The notes: a model not told the origin generated them from the sequence alone. Counted from the stretch's first letter, positions 17,176 to 25,782 are shown. The stretch: 64,000 bases of DNA from Streptomyces sp. TRM68416 (GCF_014596915.1 NZ_JACVWU010000015.1:124001-188000); one strand, 5' to 3'. Numbers and translations are program-made.

Positions 17176-18324
17176 TCAGGCAGGACAGGACGGAGGCGGT
17201 ACGTCCTCCATGACGCCCCGGCCCGCGGCGAGCCGGAGGCTGACGTCGAGCACATGGAGGCAGAAGCCCGCGCTCAGGAAGGGCTCGCCCTTGTTGAGCA
17301 CCGCCGAGGCCAGGTCGGCCACGCCCGCGCCGACCGTGAGGTCGTGGGTGTCGGCGTAGCGGTATCGCGTGGGCGGCGCCACGAAGGGCAGCTGTTCGGG
17401 CTCGCCGAGGTAGGAATTGGTCTTGCCGCGGGTGGGGACGTTGCGACGCAGCACGACCGGCGCCGAGGCCTGCCACACGTCGCCCACCGACAGCACGCCC
17501 CGGTCGCCGATGACGGTGAGCGACAGGTCGGCCGGAGCCACCCAGCCGATGCTGAGCCGGCAGACGGCGCCGCCGGCGAACTCAAGGAATCCCAGGGAGA
17601 CATCCGGGGCGAGCTCGCCCGGGTCCGGCCACTCGCCGCCCAGTTGGAGCGAGGTGTGCGCCGCCATCCGCACCACCGGGCCCAGCATGGCCACCAGCCA
17701 GCTGAGCTGGTAGCCGGCGTGCTCCATGACACAGCCGTTGGCGACCTCGTCCCGGTAGGGCCAGGGCACCCCGCGGCGGCTGCGCCACTGGGTGTAGGGC
17801 ATGAAGGCCAGCGCGCCCATGTCGAGCGAGGCGTGCACCAGGCGCGGGGTGCCGATCATCCCGTCCCCGACGGCACGCAGCAGCGTCTGCGCGGACCGGC
17901 TGAACACGGTCGACGGGGCGCTCGACAGCAACAGGCCCCGTTCCTGAGCCAGTTCGACGAGTTCCGTCGCCTCCGGCAGACGCGGAGCGAGGGGTTTCTC
18001 CGAGTAGACGTGCTTGCCTGCGAGCAGCGCCGCCTTGCTGACGCGGTAGTGCTCCGACACCGGCGTCAGGTTGACCACGACGGAGACGTCCGGATCGCTC
18101 AGCACCTCGTCGAAGTCGGCGAACACGCGGCCCGAGTACTCCGCGACGAACGTCGCCGCGCGGTCCCGGTCGTGGTCGTACGCGCCCTTGACCTCGACGT
18201 GCGGGTAGTTGGGCATGGTGGCGCCGTAGAAGTCCGCGGCGTATCCGCATCCGACGAAGACCACTCCGGCGGTCTCGTCCGGCAGTTGCGAGGACCGGCC
18301 TGCCTGCTGGTTGGTGTGCTCCAT
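17176..18324 (-). CDS. Gfo/Idh/MocA-family oxidoreductase (divergent)
   Basis: A 382-residue member of the Gfo/Idh/MocA family. It has a Rossmann segment VVFVGCGYAADFY, the catalytic SEKPLAP motif and the APSTVFSRSAQTLL region seen in sugar and scyllo-inosose type dehydrogenases. The N-terminal 18 residues before the Rossmann fold are hydrophilic. The start at 18324 follows GGAG. It lies between the GMC oxidoreductase and another Gfo/Idh gene on the same strand with gaps of about 85 bases. Substrate unknown, probably a sugar or cyclitol intermediate. Confidence 0.88.
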   Translation of the reverse strand: MEHTNQQAGRSSQLPDETAGVVFVGCGYAADFYGATMPNYPHVEVKGAYDHDRDRAATFVAEYSGRVFADFDEVLSDPDVSVVVNLTPVSEHYRVSKAALLAGKHVYSEKPLAPRLPEATELVELAQERGLLLSSAPSTVFSRSAQTLLRAVGDGMIGTPRLVHASLDMGALAFMPYTQWRSRRGVPWPYRDEVANGCVMEHAGYQLSWLVAMLGPVVRMAAHTSLQLGGEWPDPGELAPDVSLGFLEFAGGAVCRLSIGWVAPADLSLTVIGDRGVLSVGDVWQASAPVVLRRNVPTRGKTNSYLGEPEQLPFVAPPTRYRYADTHDLTVGAGVADLASAVLNKGEPFLSAGFCLHVLDVSLRLAAGRGVMEDVPPPSCPA

Positions 18325-18407
18325 GGTTCTTCTCCGCCTCCCGATTTCTCTTCCGCCTCCCGAACAGATCTCAACGGGCCGCTTGCGGCCGGTCGGTGGC
18401 CCGCCGG

Positions 18408-19976
18408 TCAGCACTCCCCCGCGCGCAGCAGCCGTGCCGCACGACGGCCTGCCCGCGCGGCGATCGCCATGATGGTGAGTGTGGGGTTCTGCCAGCCGCC
18501 GGAGGGAAAGCAGGAGCCGTCGGCGACGAAGACGTTCGGCGCGTCCCAGCAGCGGTTGTCGCGGTCCAGGACGGAGTCGGCCGGGGAGGCGCCCATGCGG
18601 GCGGTTCCCAGGTCGTGCACGTTCCCGCCCGGTGGGGTGAGCGTGTCGGCGACGGACAGGTCCTTGAGGCCGGCCGTCGAGGCCGCCGGCTCGATCTCCC
18701 GCCGCATCGCGTCGTACAGCCTCTCCTCGTGCGGTCCGTATCCGCACTCGATCACGGGGAGCGGGACGCCCCAGCGGTCCCGTCCGCTGCCCAGCCGCAC
18801 GCGGTTGTGCCGGTGGGGCAGCATCTCCCCCTGGGCGTCGATGCCGCCCAGCACGACGCCGTCCCGCACCCGCCGCTGGAGCGAGACCCACAGGGCGAAG
18901 GGCCGGACGTCACCGCCGTGCGGCCGTGGCGGGGGGACGAGCAGCCCGCACTGGCGCCCGGTCCACGGCCGGGCGTCGGCGGGCGAGTAGCCCGGGAGGA
19001 CGCCTTCGGAGGTGAGCAGCGGATGGTCCATGAGCCCGCGGCCCACGAGGCCGCTGCTGTTGCCGAGGCCCTGCGGGTGGCGCGGGCCACGCGAGTTCAG
19101 CATCAGCCGGGCCGTCTCGATCGTGCCGCCGCACAGGAGGACCACGCGGGCGCGGACATGGTGCCGGACGGCCGTGGTGGTGTCCACCCAACGGAGGCCG
19201 GTGGCCCGGCCGTTCGCCGGGTCGACGGTCACCGAGGTGACCCGTGCGTGCGGCCGCAGCACCAGCCGCCCGGTGCGTTCCGCGAGGGCGAGGGCGGTGG
19301 CCTGGACGGTGAACCCCGGCCAGCCGCCCCCGCCCGCCTCGGCCGGTACGAACCGGACGGGGACCGGGCGGGTGCCGGGCCGCCGGTACGAGCGCCGGAA
19401 GTCCGACTCGGCGGGGGTGAGCGCGGACGGCTCGCCCCGGAAGAGGCTGTCGGGAAGCTGCGGGAGATCCTCGGCGGTGCCCCGCAGTCCGAGGAGGCCC
19501 TCCACCGCCTCGTAGGCACCGGCGAGTTCCTCGTACCCGATCGGCCAGGCCGGCGAGCAGCCGTCGACCTCGCCGGCCCGCGTCTCGTACGGGGACAGCC
19601 GCAACGCCGACCCGCCCCAGATCAGCGACCGGCCGCCGACCTGCATGCCCCGGATCCAGGTGTACGGCATGCCGGGCGGCGTCTCGTAGGCGTGTTCCAC
19701 GTCGTCGACGAACAGGTGCGGGCCGCGCGGACCGAAGTGGAAGTGACGGCTCTGGACGGGCTGCCGCGGCCAGGTGGCGCCCGTGTCCCGCCCGGCCGTG
19801 GTGTAGGAGGCGGCCCGGTCCGGGATCTCCTCGGCCCGGCGCGCGGGCCCGGCCTCCAGGACCAGGGTGGACACCCCGGCCTCGGTCAGCTCCTTGGCCG
19901 CCCAGGAGCCGGCGAACCCGGAGCCGACGACGACCGCGTCGTACCCCGGTCCCGCCTCGGTGTCGATGCCGGTCAT
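18408..19976 (-). CDS. GMC-family FAD-dependent oxidoreductase
   Basis: A 522-residue flavoprotein of the glucose-methanol-choline family. It has the FAD motif YDAVVVGSGFAGSWAAKEL, the MQVGGRSLIWGG segment, and a C-terminal region with HDLGTARMG (catalytic His) and GGWQNPTLTIMAIA (Asn). The latter resembles pyranose oxidases and the CarA-type 3-oxidases of glycosides. It most likely oxidises a sugar hydroxyl with oxygen or a quinone. Neighbouring Gfo/Idh enzymes, a glycosyltransferase and a 2OG oxygenase fit a carbohydrate pathway. The start MTGIDTEAG was chosen for its closeness to the FAD motif. Confidence 0.9.
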   Translation of the reverse strand: MTGIDTEAGPGYDAVVVGSGFAGSWAAKELTEAGVSTLVLEAGPARRAEEIPDRAASYTTAGRDTGATWPRQPVQSRHFHFGPRGPHLFVDDVEHAYETPPGMPYTWIRGMQVGGRSLIWGGSALRLSPYETRAGEVDGCSPAWPIGYEELAGAYEAVEGLLGLRGTAEDLPQLPDSLFRGEPSALTPAESDFRRSYRRPGTRPVPVRFVPAEAGGGGWPGFTVQATALALAERTGRLVLRPHARVTSVTVDPANGRATGLRWVDTTTAVRHHVRARVVLLCGGTIETARLMLNSRGPRHPQGLGNSSGLVGRGLMDHPLLTSEGVLPGYSPADARPWTGRQCGLLVPPPRPHGGDVRPFALWVSLQRRVRDGVVLGGIDAQGEMLPHRHNRVRLGSGRDRWGVPLPVIECGYGPHEERLYDAMRREIEPAASTAGLKDLSVADTLTPPGGNVHDLGTARMGASPADSVLDRDNRCWDAPNVFVADGSCFPSGGWQNPTLTIMAIAARAGRRAARLLRAGEC

Positions 19977-20070
19977 CGGTCCGCCTCTCGCTGCGTCCGG
20001 GCCCCGGGCGTCGGCCGCGGGACGGCCGCCGTCGCGGGGGCGGTCGGCCCGTGCACGCGGCACCGCCCGT

Positions 20071-20715
20071 TCACGCGGCACCGTCCGGGTGGGAGGGCCG
20101 CCACCGGATCGGGCCGTCGATGCCCGTGTGGTGGGGTGTCGCGACCCCGTCGTGGTACAGCGACTCGGGGATCACGCGGAAGTCGAAGCTGAGGCGGGTC
20201 CGCTCGGAGACGTTGCGCTGGTTGCCGTGCATCAGGTTGGCGCTGTCGAACACGAGCATGTGCCCGTAGCGCATGGGGTGGCCGCGGAAGTCCTCGGCGC
20301 CCTCGCTCGACTCGACCCACAGGCTGTTCGCGGCCGTGATGTCGGTGAGCGGCACCCAGAACGTGATCTCGCACGGGTTGTGGCCGCCGCTGCGGTCGCG
20401 GTGGTAGCTGCCGACGCCGTGCCGTCCGGGCAGCTGGATGCGCCAGTTCGGTATGTGCTGGTAGCGGACGCTCTCCCCGACGAGTTCGGTGACGTGCGTC
20501 CGGACGAACTCCCCGTACAGCGCGGAGACCGTCTCGATGGCGTACAGCTTGTGGTGCATCTCGGACGCCTGGTTGCCGAAGCCCGGCTGCTCCTCGCCCT
20601 CGGGGGTGTGGAACCGGTGCCACTCGGCGAGGTCCGGGACTCCGGTGGCCGCGCGCACCGCGCCCGCGAAGTCGAAACGCTCGGTGTCGTAGGAAACGAT
20701 CAGCTTGTTGAGCAT
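20071..20715 (-). CDS. Fe(II)/2-oxoglutarate-dependent oxygenase, StrG/phytanoyl-CoA dioxygenase-like
   Basis: A 214-residue protein. SYHRDRSGGHN supplies His-x-Asp, and LMHGNQRN with SERTRLSFDFRV supplies the distal His and the Arg that binds 2-oxoglutarate. The size and pattern recall StrG of the streptomycin cluster, whose role I do not know with certainty. It probably hydroxylates or oxidises a sugar- or amino-acid-derived intermediate. Its ATG overlaps the end of the glycosyltransferase by 16 bases, so the two are cotranslated. It precedes the GMC gene by about 95 bases. Confidence 0.82.
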   Translation of the reverse strand: MLNKLIVSYDTERFDFAGAVRAATGVPDLAEWHRFHTPEGEEQPGFGNQASEMHHKLYAIETVSALYGEFVRTHVTELVGESVRYQHIPNWRIQLPGRHGVGSYHRDRSGGHNPCEITFWVPLTDITAANSLWVESSEGAEDFRGHPMRYGHMLVFDSANLMHGNQRNVSERTRLSFDFRVIPESLYHDGVATPHHTGIDGPIRWRPSHPDGAA

Positions 20716-22121
20716 GGTTCCTCTGCGGGGTCCGGGTCGGGAGCGATGGTGAAGCGGGGCTCGAAGCCGATGAGGTGGCTCAACTGGAGGTCGACGCCGC
20801 CGATGTTGCTGAAGTCCTCGCCGTGGAACAGGCTCTTGCGCAGGAACGCGGCGGTCTTGCCGCGGTAGCGGGAGCGGGCCAGCAGCACGGCGAGCGCGAG
20901 GAAGTACCGCGGTGTGCCGCGCCGGTGCAGGGCCGTGAACGGGCGGCGGATCCTGTCGATCATCCGGTCCGCGGTCGCCCGGTCGGGAGCGATGTCCAGG
21001 TCGCGCATCCGCAGCCGGCCGAGGAACGCCTGCTGGACGGCGGTCGGCCCCGGCTCGGCGGGGTCCTGCGGCTCGCCGTGGACCAGCGCCAGCAGGAGGC
21101 TGTCGTGGTCGGCGTAGAACTGGTGCCCCTTCCCCGCGGGCGGGATCTCCCCGGTGACCAGCAGCTCGGCCGCGTGCGCCACGTCGATGTCGCCCAGGCG
21201 CGCCGCGAAGTGCGTGGTGAAGTCGGTGTCCGCACGCAGCGCGGTGGGCACCAGGGACTCGGCCGGCAGCAGTTCGGAGGCGGCCGCGTGGGTGGAGGCC
21301 AGCACCGGCGTACCGACGTAGGAGGCTTCCACCAGTACGCGGCCGAAGGTCTCCAGGGACGAGGTGCTGGGGAAGAACAGCACGTCCATCTCCCGGTAGG
21401 CACGCCACAGTCGGTCTCGGTCGACCGGTGGGCACCAGGTGTATCCCGGGACGCGGGCGTCGGCCTCGGCCGCCCGGCCGGGGCGCGGGTCCTCGCCGAC
21501 GGCCACCAGCTCGAAGGCCCCCGGCGCACGTCGGTTCAGCTCGCGCTGCAGGGCGACCGCCTGGGAGTGGTTCTTGTCGTCGGTGAGCCGCCCGACGAAT
21601 CCGATGCGGGTGGGGCCCTTGCTCCCGGAGCCGGTCCACGATCCGGCCGACTCCGTGGGGAACCAGCGCAGCAGCGGATAGCAGACGGCCTGCCGGGAGG
21701 CCGCCAGGCCGGGGAAGAGCTTGCTGTAGAGGGCCTGCGAGTAGCGTGACGAGTGGTAGAGCACGTCGTCGGGACGCAGGTAGGGCGCACAGAGGGCCTC
21801 CTGCTGGAGATAGCCGTTCCACAGCGCGGTGCGCGCGTCCCTGACGACGGTGAAGTCGAGACCGAGCCGCTCGCGCAGGTAGAAGTAGAGGTAGGCGTGC
21901 GGGCCCACGGTCGCGACCACGACGTCGCAGTCCTTCAGGGCCTCCCGCGCCGCCTCGTCGCTGTGGAAGAGGTCCACGAGGTCATGCGGTCTGGCCCGGA
22001 CCTGTGGGCTCTCGGAGAGCAGCCGCCCGACCTCCGTGTAGGCGAAGTTCGCGCCGTCCTTGCCGGGGTGACCGGCGTAGCTGCGGAATCGGTGGAAGCC
22101 CGTGACCGGTGCGTGTGGCAT
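20700..22121 (-). CDS. GT4-type glycosyltransferase
   Basis: A 473-residue GT-B fold glycosyltransferase. The central IGFVGRLTDDKNHSQA and FFPSTSSLETFGRVLVEASY (the E-x7-E nucleotide-sugar site) are typical of family GT4. About 120 C-terminal residues beyond the usual end are Arg-rich and unassigned. It probably transfers a sugar to the product of this cluster. The ribosome-binding site (AGGAAGGG) lies in the last unit of a 19-bp repeat array that fills the gap to the SHMT-like gene. It overlaps the 2OG oxygenase gene by 16 bases. Confidence 0.88.
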   Translation of the reverse strand: MPHAPVTGFHRFRSYAGHPGKDGANFAYTEVGRLLSESPQVRARPHDLVDLFHSDEAAREALKDCDVVVATVGPHAYLYFYLRERLGLDFTVVRDARTALWNGYLQQEALCAPYLRPDDVLYHSSRYSQALYSKLFPGLAASRQAVCYPLLRWFPTESAGSWTGSGSKGPTRIGFVGRLTDDKNHSQAVALQRELNRRAPGAFELVAVGEDPRPGRAAEADARVPGYTWCPPVDRDRLWRAYREMDVLFFPSTSSLETFGRVLVEASYVGTPVLASTHAAASELLPAESLVPTALRADTDFTTHFAARLGDIDVAHAAELLVTGEIPPAGKGHQFYADHDSLLLALVHGEPQDPAEPGPTAVQQAFLGRLRMRDLDIAPDRATADRMIDRIRRPFTALHRRGTPRYFLALAVLLARSRYRGKTAAFLRKSLFHGEDFSNIGGVDLQLSHLIGFEPRFTIAPDPDPAEEPCSTS

Positions 22122-22129
22122 GTGCGTAC

Positions 22130-22282
22130 CGCCCTTCCTGACGCTGGGTCGCCTTCCTGACGTTGGGTCGCCCTCCTGACGCCGGGCCGCCCTCCTGACG
22201 CCGGGCCGCCCTCCTGACGCCGGGCCGCCTTCCTGACACCGGGTCGCCCTCCTGACGCCGGGTCGCCCTCCTGACGCCGGGT
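22130..22282. repeat. 19-bp tandem repeat, eight copies, each with a Shine-Dalgarno-like core
   Basis: Eight head-to-tail copies (one of 20 bp) of CGCCCTCCTGACGCCGGGT fill the gap between the SHMT-like gene and the glycosyltransferase. Copies 3-5 are identical, and 7-8 are identical. Read on the coding (minus) strand each copy contains AGGAGG or AGGAAGG. The copy nearest the glycosyltransferase supplies its ribosome-binding site. The period is not a multiple of three and there are no spacers, so it is neither coding nor CRISPR. Confidence 0.9.
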
Positions 22283-22301
22283 TCCGGCCCCGGTGCGGGC
22301 G

Positions 22302-23573
22302 TCATCGCCCCGCGGCGGCCGATGCGGCGAGGTCGGCGAGTGCGTCGTCGGGGCGCGGCCGGATGCGCAAGGCGTGCGCGCGCTTGCGCAGCAGCTCGAT
22401 GTGCGACGCGTCCCATTCCTTCGCGCGCAGCGCGGAGATAACGATGTCGCCGAGTTCGCGGACGTCTTCCGCGTCGAAGCCGCGGGAGGTGATCGTCGGG
22501 GTGCCGAGCCTCAGCCCGCTGGCGACGAAGGGGGACCTGGGGTCGTCGGGGATCATGTTCCGGTTCGAGAGGATGCCCAGGTCCTGGAGGCGTTCCTCGG
22601 CCTGTCGGCCGGTCAGCGGGGTGCGGGTGAGGTCGACGACCAGCAGGTGGGTGTCGGTTCCGCCCGTCACCAGGTCGAGGCCGCCGTCCAGGAGCAGCCG
22701 GGCGAGCAGCCTGGCGTTGGCCACGACACGTTCCTGGTAGGCGCGGAAGGCCGGGGTCGAGGCGTCCTGGAGGGCGGCCGCGAGCGAGACGAGGCCCGCC
22801 ATGCCGATGGACGACTGCAGACCGGGGAAGATCGCCGCGTCGACGCGTGCCTTCAGTGGCTGCGGGCACAGGACGATGCCGCCGCGCGTACCGCGCAGCG
22901 TCTTCTCCACCGAGGTGGTCACCACGGTGCCCGGATACGCGCACGGGTTGTCGTGGAGCCCGGCCGCCACCAGTCCGGCGATGTGGGAGATGTCGGCGAC
23001 GAGCGTGGCACCGACCCCGTTCGCGATCTCGCTGAGCCGGGCGAAGTCCACGGTCCGCGGGTAGGCGGAGAAGCCGGCCACGATCACCCGGGGCCGCTCC
23101 TGCTCGGCGAGCGCCTTCAGGTGGTCGTACGGCAGCAGGCCGGTGCGGGGGTCCACCGCGTAGGGGACGACCCGGTACAGGTCGCGGACGATGTGCTTGG
23201 GGTGGCCGTGCGAGAGGTGCCCGCCGGACGCCACGGCCATGGAGAGCATGGTGTCGCCGGGCTTCATCAGGCCCCGGTAGACCGCGAGGTTGGCCATGGA
23301 GCCGGAGACGGGCTGCACGTTGGCGTGTTCGGCGCCGAACACGGCGCACGCGCGCCGCACGGCCAGTTCTTCGACCTCGTCGAAGATCGAGGTGCCGGCG
23401 TAGGGCTTGTGCCCGACGTGGCCCTCGGCGGAGCGGAACTGGGCGACGCCCCAGGTGCGGTTGTCGCGCACGGACACGATCGGCGCGTTCGACGCGGCGA
23501 TCAGGTCGATGCTCTCCAGATAGTGCCTGTCCTCGCGGCCCAGCAGCCGCGACAGATCCCGATCCAGCATCAT
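22302..23573 (-). CDS. Divergent serine hydroxymethyltransferase-like PLP enzyme
   Basis: A 423-residue fold-type I PLP enzyme of the GlyA family. The PLP lysine is Lys224 (VEKTLRGTRGG), with Asp194 and His197 in DISHIAG and the Arg in SGLRLGTP retained. Compared with E. coli GlyA, several active-site residues differ: Tyr55 becomes Ser48, Tyr64 becomes Pro57 and His228 next to the lysine becomes Glu223, while Glu57 (Glu50 here) is kept. That suggests aldol or retro-aldol chemistry on another substrate, as in SHMT-like transaldolases of nucleoside antibiotic pathways. Two adjacent ATGs (23573, 23570) follow GAGGTGAG. It heads the minus-strand cluster. Confidence 0.85.
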   Translation of the reverse strand: MMLDRDLSRLLGREDRHYLESIDLIAASNAPIVSVRDNRTWGVAQFRSAEGHVGHKPYAGTSIFDEVEELAVRRACAVFGAEHANVQPVSGSMANLAVYRGLMKPGDTMLSMAVASGGHLSHGHPKHIVRDLYRVVPYAVDPRTGLLPYDHLKALAEQERPRVIVAGFSAYPRTVDFARLSEIANGVGATLVADISHIAGLVAAGLHDNPCAYPGTVVTTSVEKTLRGTRGGIVLCPQPLKARVDAAIFPGLQSSIGMAGLVSLAAALQDASTPAFRAYQERVVANARLLARLLLDGGLDLVTGGTDTHLLVVDLTRTPLTGRQAEERLQDLGILSNRNMIPDDPRSPFVASGLRLGTPTITSRGFDAEDVRELGDIVISALRAKEWDASHIELLRKRAHALRIRPRPDDALADLAASAAAGR

Positions 23574-23782
23574 CTCACCTCATGGGTTGGGGAGTTCGGC
23601 GATATCGGTGCGCGTGGTACGGCGTCGGGGGCCGGTGCCGCGGCACACGCGGCAGAAGGCCCCGGTCGGCGCGGAGTGCATCCACCCTGCGGCGGCCGGT
23701 CAGGGTGCCGGTCGACGGCCGCGGGGGCGGGAGGCGCAGTGCTCGGCGGGACGTCCGGTGGGCACGGACGGCCGACCGAGGA

Positions 23783-23833
23783 GAATTAGTCCCTCCAATG
23801 GACTAATTCATCAGGTGGTGATTCGACTGTCAA
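23783..23833 (-). promoter_or_regulatory. Predicted promoter with a 10-bp inverted repeat upstream of the SHMT-like gene
   Basis: GAATTAGTCC and GGACTAATTC form a perfect 10-bp inverted repeat with a 7-nt centre (23783-23809). On the minus strand TTGACA (23828-23833) and TGAATT (23805-23810) are 17 bases apart, so the repeat would cover the -10 box and start point, as a MarR- or GntR-type operator might. The leader to the SHMT-like ATG would be about 220 nt. Alternatively the hairpin, 20 bases after the FAD gene stop, is a terminator, but it is AT-rich and lacks a U tract. Confidence 0.45.
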
Positions 23834-25746
23834 TCGGTTGGACCGAATACGCGGTGACCGCGCCCCGGCCGCGGCAGGCCCGAGAGCACCTCGCGCGCGA
23901 CCCGGTCACCGTGCCGGAAGGTGGCCGCGTCGGTGCCGGGAATGGCGAAGGCCCGGGCGCCGCGCAGCGAGGTGTTCCAGCCCAGCGCGTAGCGCGCGGG
24001 GTGCGTCGTACCGACGGCACGGCGCAGGCGGCCCCGTTCGTCCACGGCGATCCGGCCCGTCCGGGCCCGGTAGCCGGTGCCGGGGTCGGTCAGGACCTCC
24101 TCGCTCGCCTCACCCGCGGCGTACAGCGAGGCCAGGAGGGGGTCCGCGGTGTCCGTCACCGTCGGGTCGGGGACGCGGGCATCCACCAGCGCGGTGGCCG
24201 GATGCTCGTCGGGCAGGTTCGCACCACCGGCCAGGAAGCGGCCGGCCGTCGCGTCGAGCCGCACGCGTACCCCCGCGCCGAGCGGCTGGACCACCCCGGC
24301 ACGGCACAGGGCCAGCAGTTCCTCCACACGGAAGGCGGGCGGACCGCTCGCCACGAGGTGGAACAGGGAGAGCCAGGCCCCGTCCAGCTCCTCGGCCTGG
24401 GAACGGGCGTCCAGGTGGGGGCGCAGGCGAGGGAGCCGGTCGTAGAGGAGCAGCAGCGCGCCGTAGACGGCCGTGTCCGCGGACCGGGCCGGGTCCCTGG
24501 CGCGTCGCAGCTCGTGCTCCAGCATCGCGCCGATGTGCCGACGGGCGGCGTCCGCGGAGCGGAAGGCGGCATCCCGCAGCGGTGCCCGCAGGTCGTCGAG
24601 GTCGAACCGGTCGGCCGGGTCGGGGACCGCCTTCAGGACGAGTTCGTCCAGCTCCTGGGGGCAGGCGGTGGCGTGCAGTTGCTCGAACTGCCACCAGGGC
24701 ATGGTGGTGCTGTCGGGGCGGGCGGCGAAGAGTTCGCGGTAGTAGGCGTGGCTGAGGTCCTTGACCACGACCGGCCAGATGTCGCGGCGGAAGTCGATCG
24801 TCCGGCCGCGGGCGAGCAGCCGCTCGACGGTCCCGGGCAGGTGCCGCAACTCGCGGACCGGACCGAGCACAGGTGCGCGAGTGGGCTTGCACCGGTACGG
24901 CAGCCCGCGGCGCGAGCCGACGAGCAGCCGCGGTTCGCGCCCCGAGGGAACGTACCGCAGTGTTCCCGCGGCGTCCCGGGTGTAGCGCCCGCCCCGGCCC
25001 TGGGTCAGCAGGGCCATGGTGTCGAAGAAGGCGAGCCCCATGCCCCGCACCAGCACGTCGGAGCCGGGCGGCAGCACCGAGAGATCGGCTTCGGCCACCA
25101 GACCGGGCGGTAAGTAGGCCAGACCGTACTCGGCCGCGAAGGAAGCGGCGTCGGCCTCCTCACCGCGCGGCCGGGCGTCCAGGTGGCCGAGGGCCAGGAC
25201 CACCGCGTCGGCGTCGAGCCGGCCGCCGTGCTCCAGACGGACGCGCTGGACGCCGTCCGGCCCGGTGGTGAGCGCCACGGCCCGGCCCGTGCGCGTGGTG
25301 ACGCGCACCCCGGGCGGAGTCCGGCGCGTCACCTCGCGGAGGAACCAGGACAGGTAGGCGCCCTGGAGGCGTCTGGTCGCGAAGGAGTCCGGGGCGGTCT
25401 CGCGCAGGTCGCGCTCAAGGCGTGGGGCCACGGGCGGCAGCAGACCGGCGGCCGTGTCCCGCGCCCAGGCGGCCAGCGACGGGCCGGGACGGGCGGGACC
25501 CTCGCAACGCACGGCCTTCCCAGGGAAGAGGGTGACGTCCCGGGCAAAGGAGTTCATGCGCATCAGCGGTGACTGTTCCTCCCGCCAGACCCGTCCGGGG
25601 CCGGGAGGACAAGGGTCCACCAGGACGATCTCGATCGACCGGCGCGGCGCCAGGAGTGGGGCGTTGGCCGTCAGGCGCTCGGCCATGCCCACGCCCACCG
25701 GGCCGGCGCCGATGATCGCGATCTTCGCTTCCGTCGCCGAAGACAT
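23830..25746 (-). CDS. FAD/NAD(P)-binding protein with a TTA codon
   Basis: A 638-residue protein. A dinucleotide-binding motif KIAIIGAGPVGVGMAERL opens it, followed by the WREEQSPLMRMNSFARDVTLFP segment typical of the large FAD/NAD(P)-binding (NAD_binding_9-like) family, and a C-terminal NTSLRGARAFAIPGTDAA. The family includes poorly characterised flavoproteins, some near biosynthetic genes; it could oxygenate or dehydrogenate a pathway intermediate. Leu212 is a TTA codon (25111-25113), so expression may be bldA-dependent. I chose ATG 25746 because a good promoter places the transcript start there (leaderless); ATG 25755 is an alternative. Confidence 0.8.
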   Translation of the reverse strand: MSSATEAKIAIIGAGPVGVGMAERLTANAPLLAPRRSIEIVLVDPCPPGPGRVWREEQSPLMRMNSFARDVTLFPGKAVRCEGPARPGPSLAAWARDTAAGLLPPVAPRLERDLRETAPDSFATRRLQGAYLSWFLREVTRRTPPGVRVTTRTGRAVALTTGPDGVQRVRLEHGGRLDADAVVLALGHLDARPRGEEADAASFAAEYGLAYLPPGLVAEADLSVLPPGSDVLVRGMGLAFFDTMALLTQGRGGRYTRDAAGTLRYVPSGREPRLLVGSRRGLPYRCKPTRAPVLGPVRELRHLPGTVERLLARGRTIDFRRDIWPVVVKDLSHAYYRELFAARPDSTTMPWWQFEQLHATACPQELDELVLKAVPDPADRFDLDDLRAPLRDAAFRSADAARRHIGAMLEHELRRARDPARSADTAVYGALLLLYDRLPRLRPHLDARSQAEELDGAWLSLFHLVASGPPAFRVEELLALCRAGVVQPLGAGVRVRLDATAGRFLAGGANLPDEHPATALVDARVPDPTVTDTADPLLASLYAAGEASEEVLTDPGTGYRARTGRIAVDERGRLRRAVGTTHPARYALGWNTSLRGARAFAIPGTDAATFRHGDRVAREVLSGLPRPGRGHRVFGPTD

Positions 25747-25753
25747 GGCTGCC

Positions 25754-25782
25754 ATTAATCCATGCTGTTGCCTAATTCTCAA
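25754..25782 (-). promoter_or_regulatory. Predicted promoter giving a leaderless FAD-protein mRNA
   Basis: On the minus strand TTGAGA (25777-25782) and ATTAAT (25754-25759) are 17 bases apart. The ATG at 25746 begins 7 nt after the -10 box, just where transcription should start. No ribosome-binding site is visible, which fits leaderless translation. Confidence 0.45.

Noticed and set aside
22130..22282. 19-bp repeats as a CRISPR array
   Set aside because: The units are contiguous with no unique spacers and no cas genes are present.
23574..23797. Glycine or folate riboswitch in the SHMT leader
   Set aside because: I see no conserved riboswitch core in the predicted long leader; the sequence is simply GC-rich.
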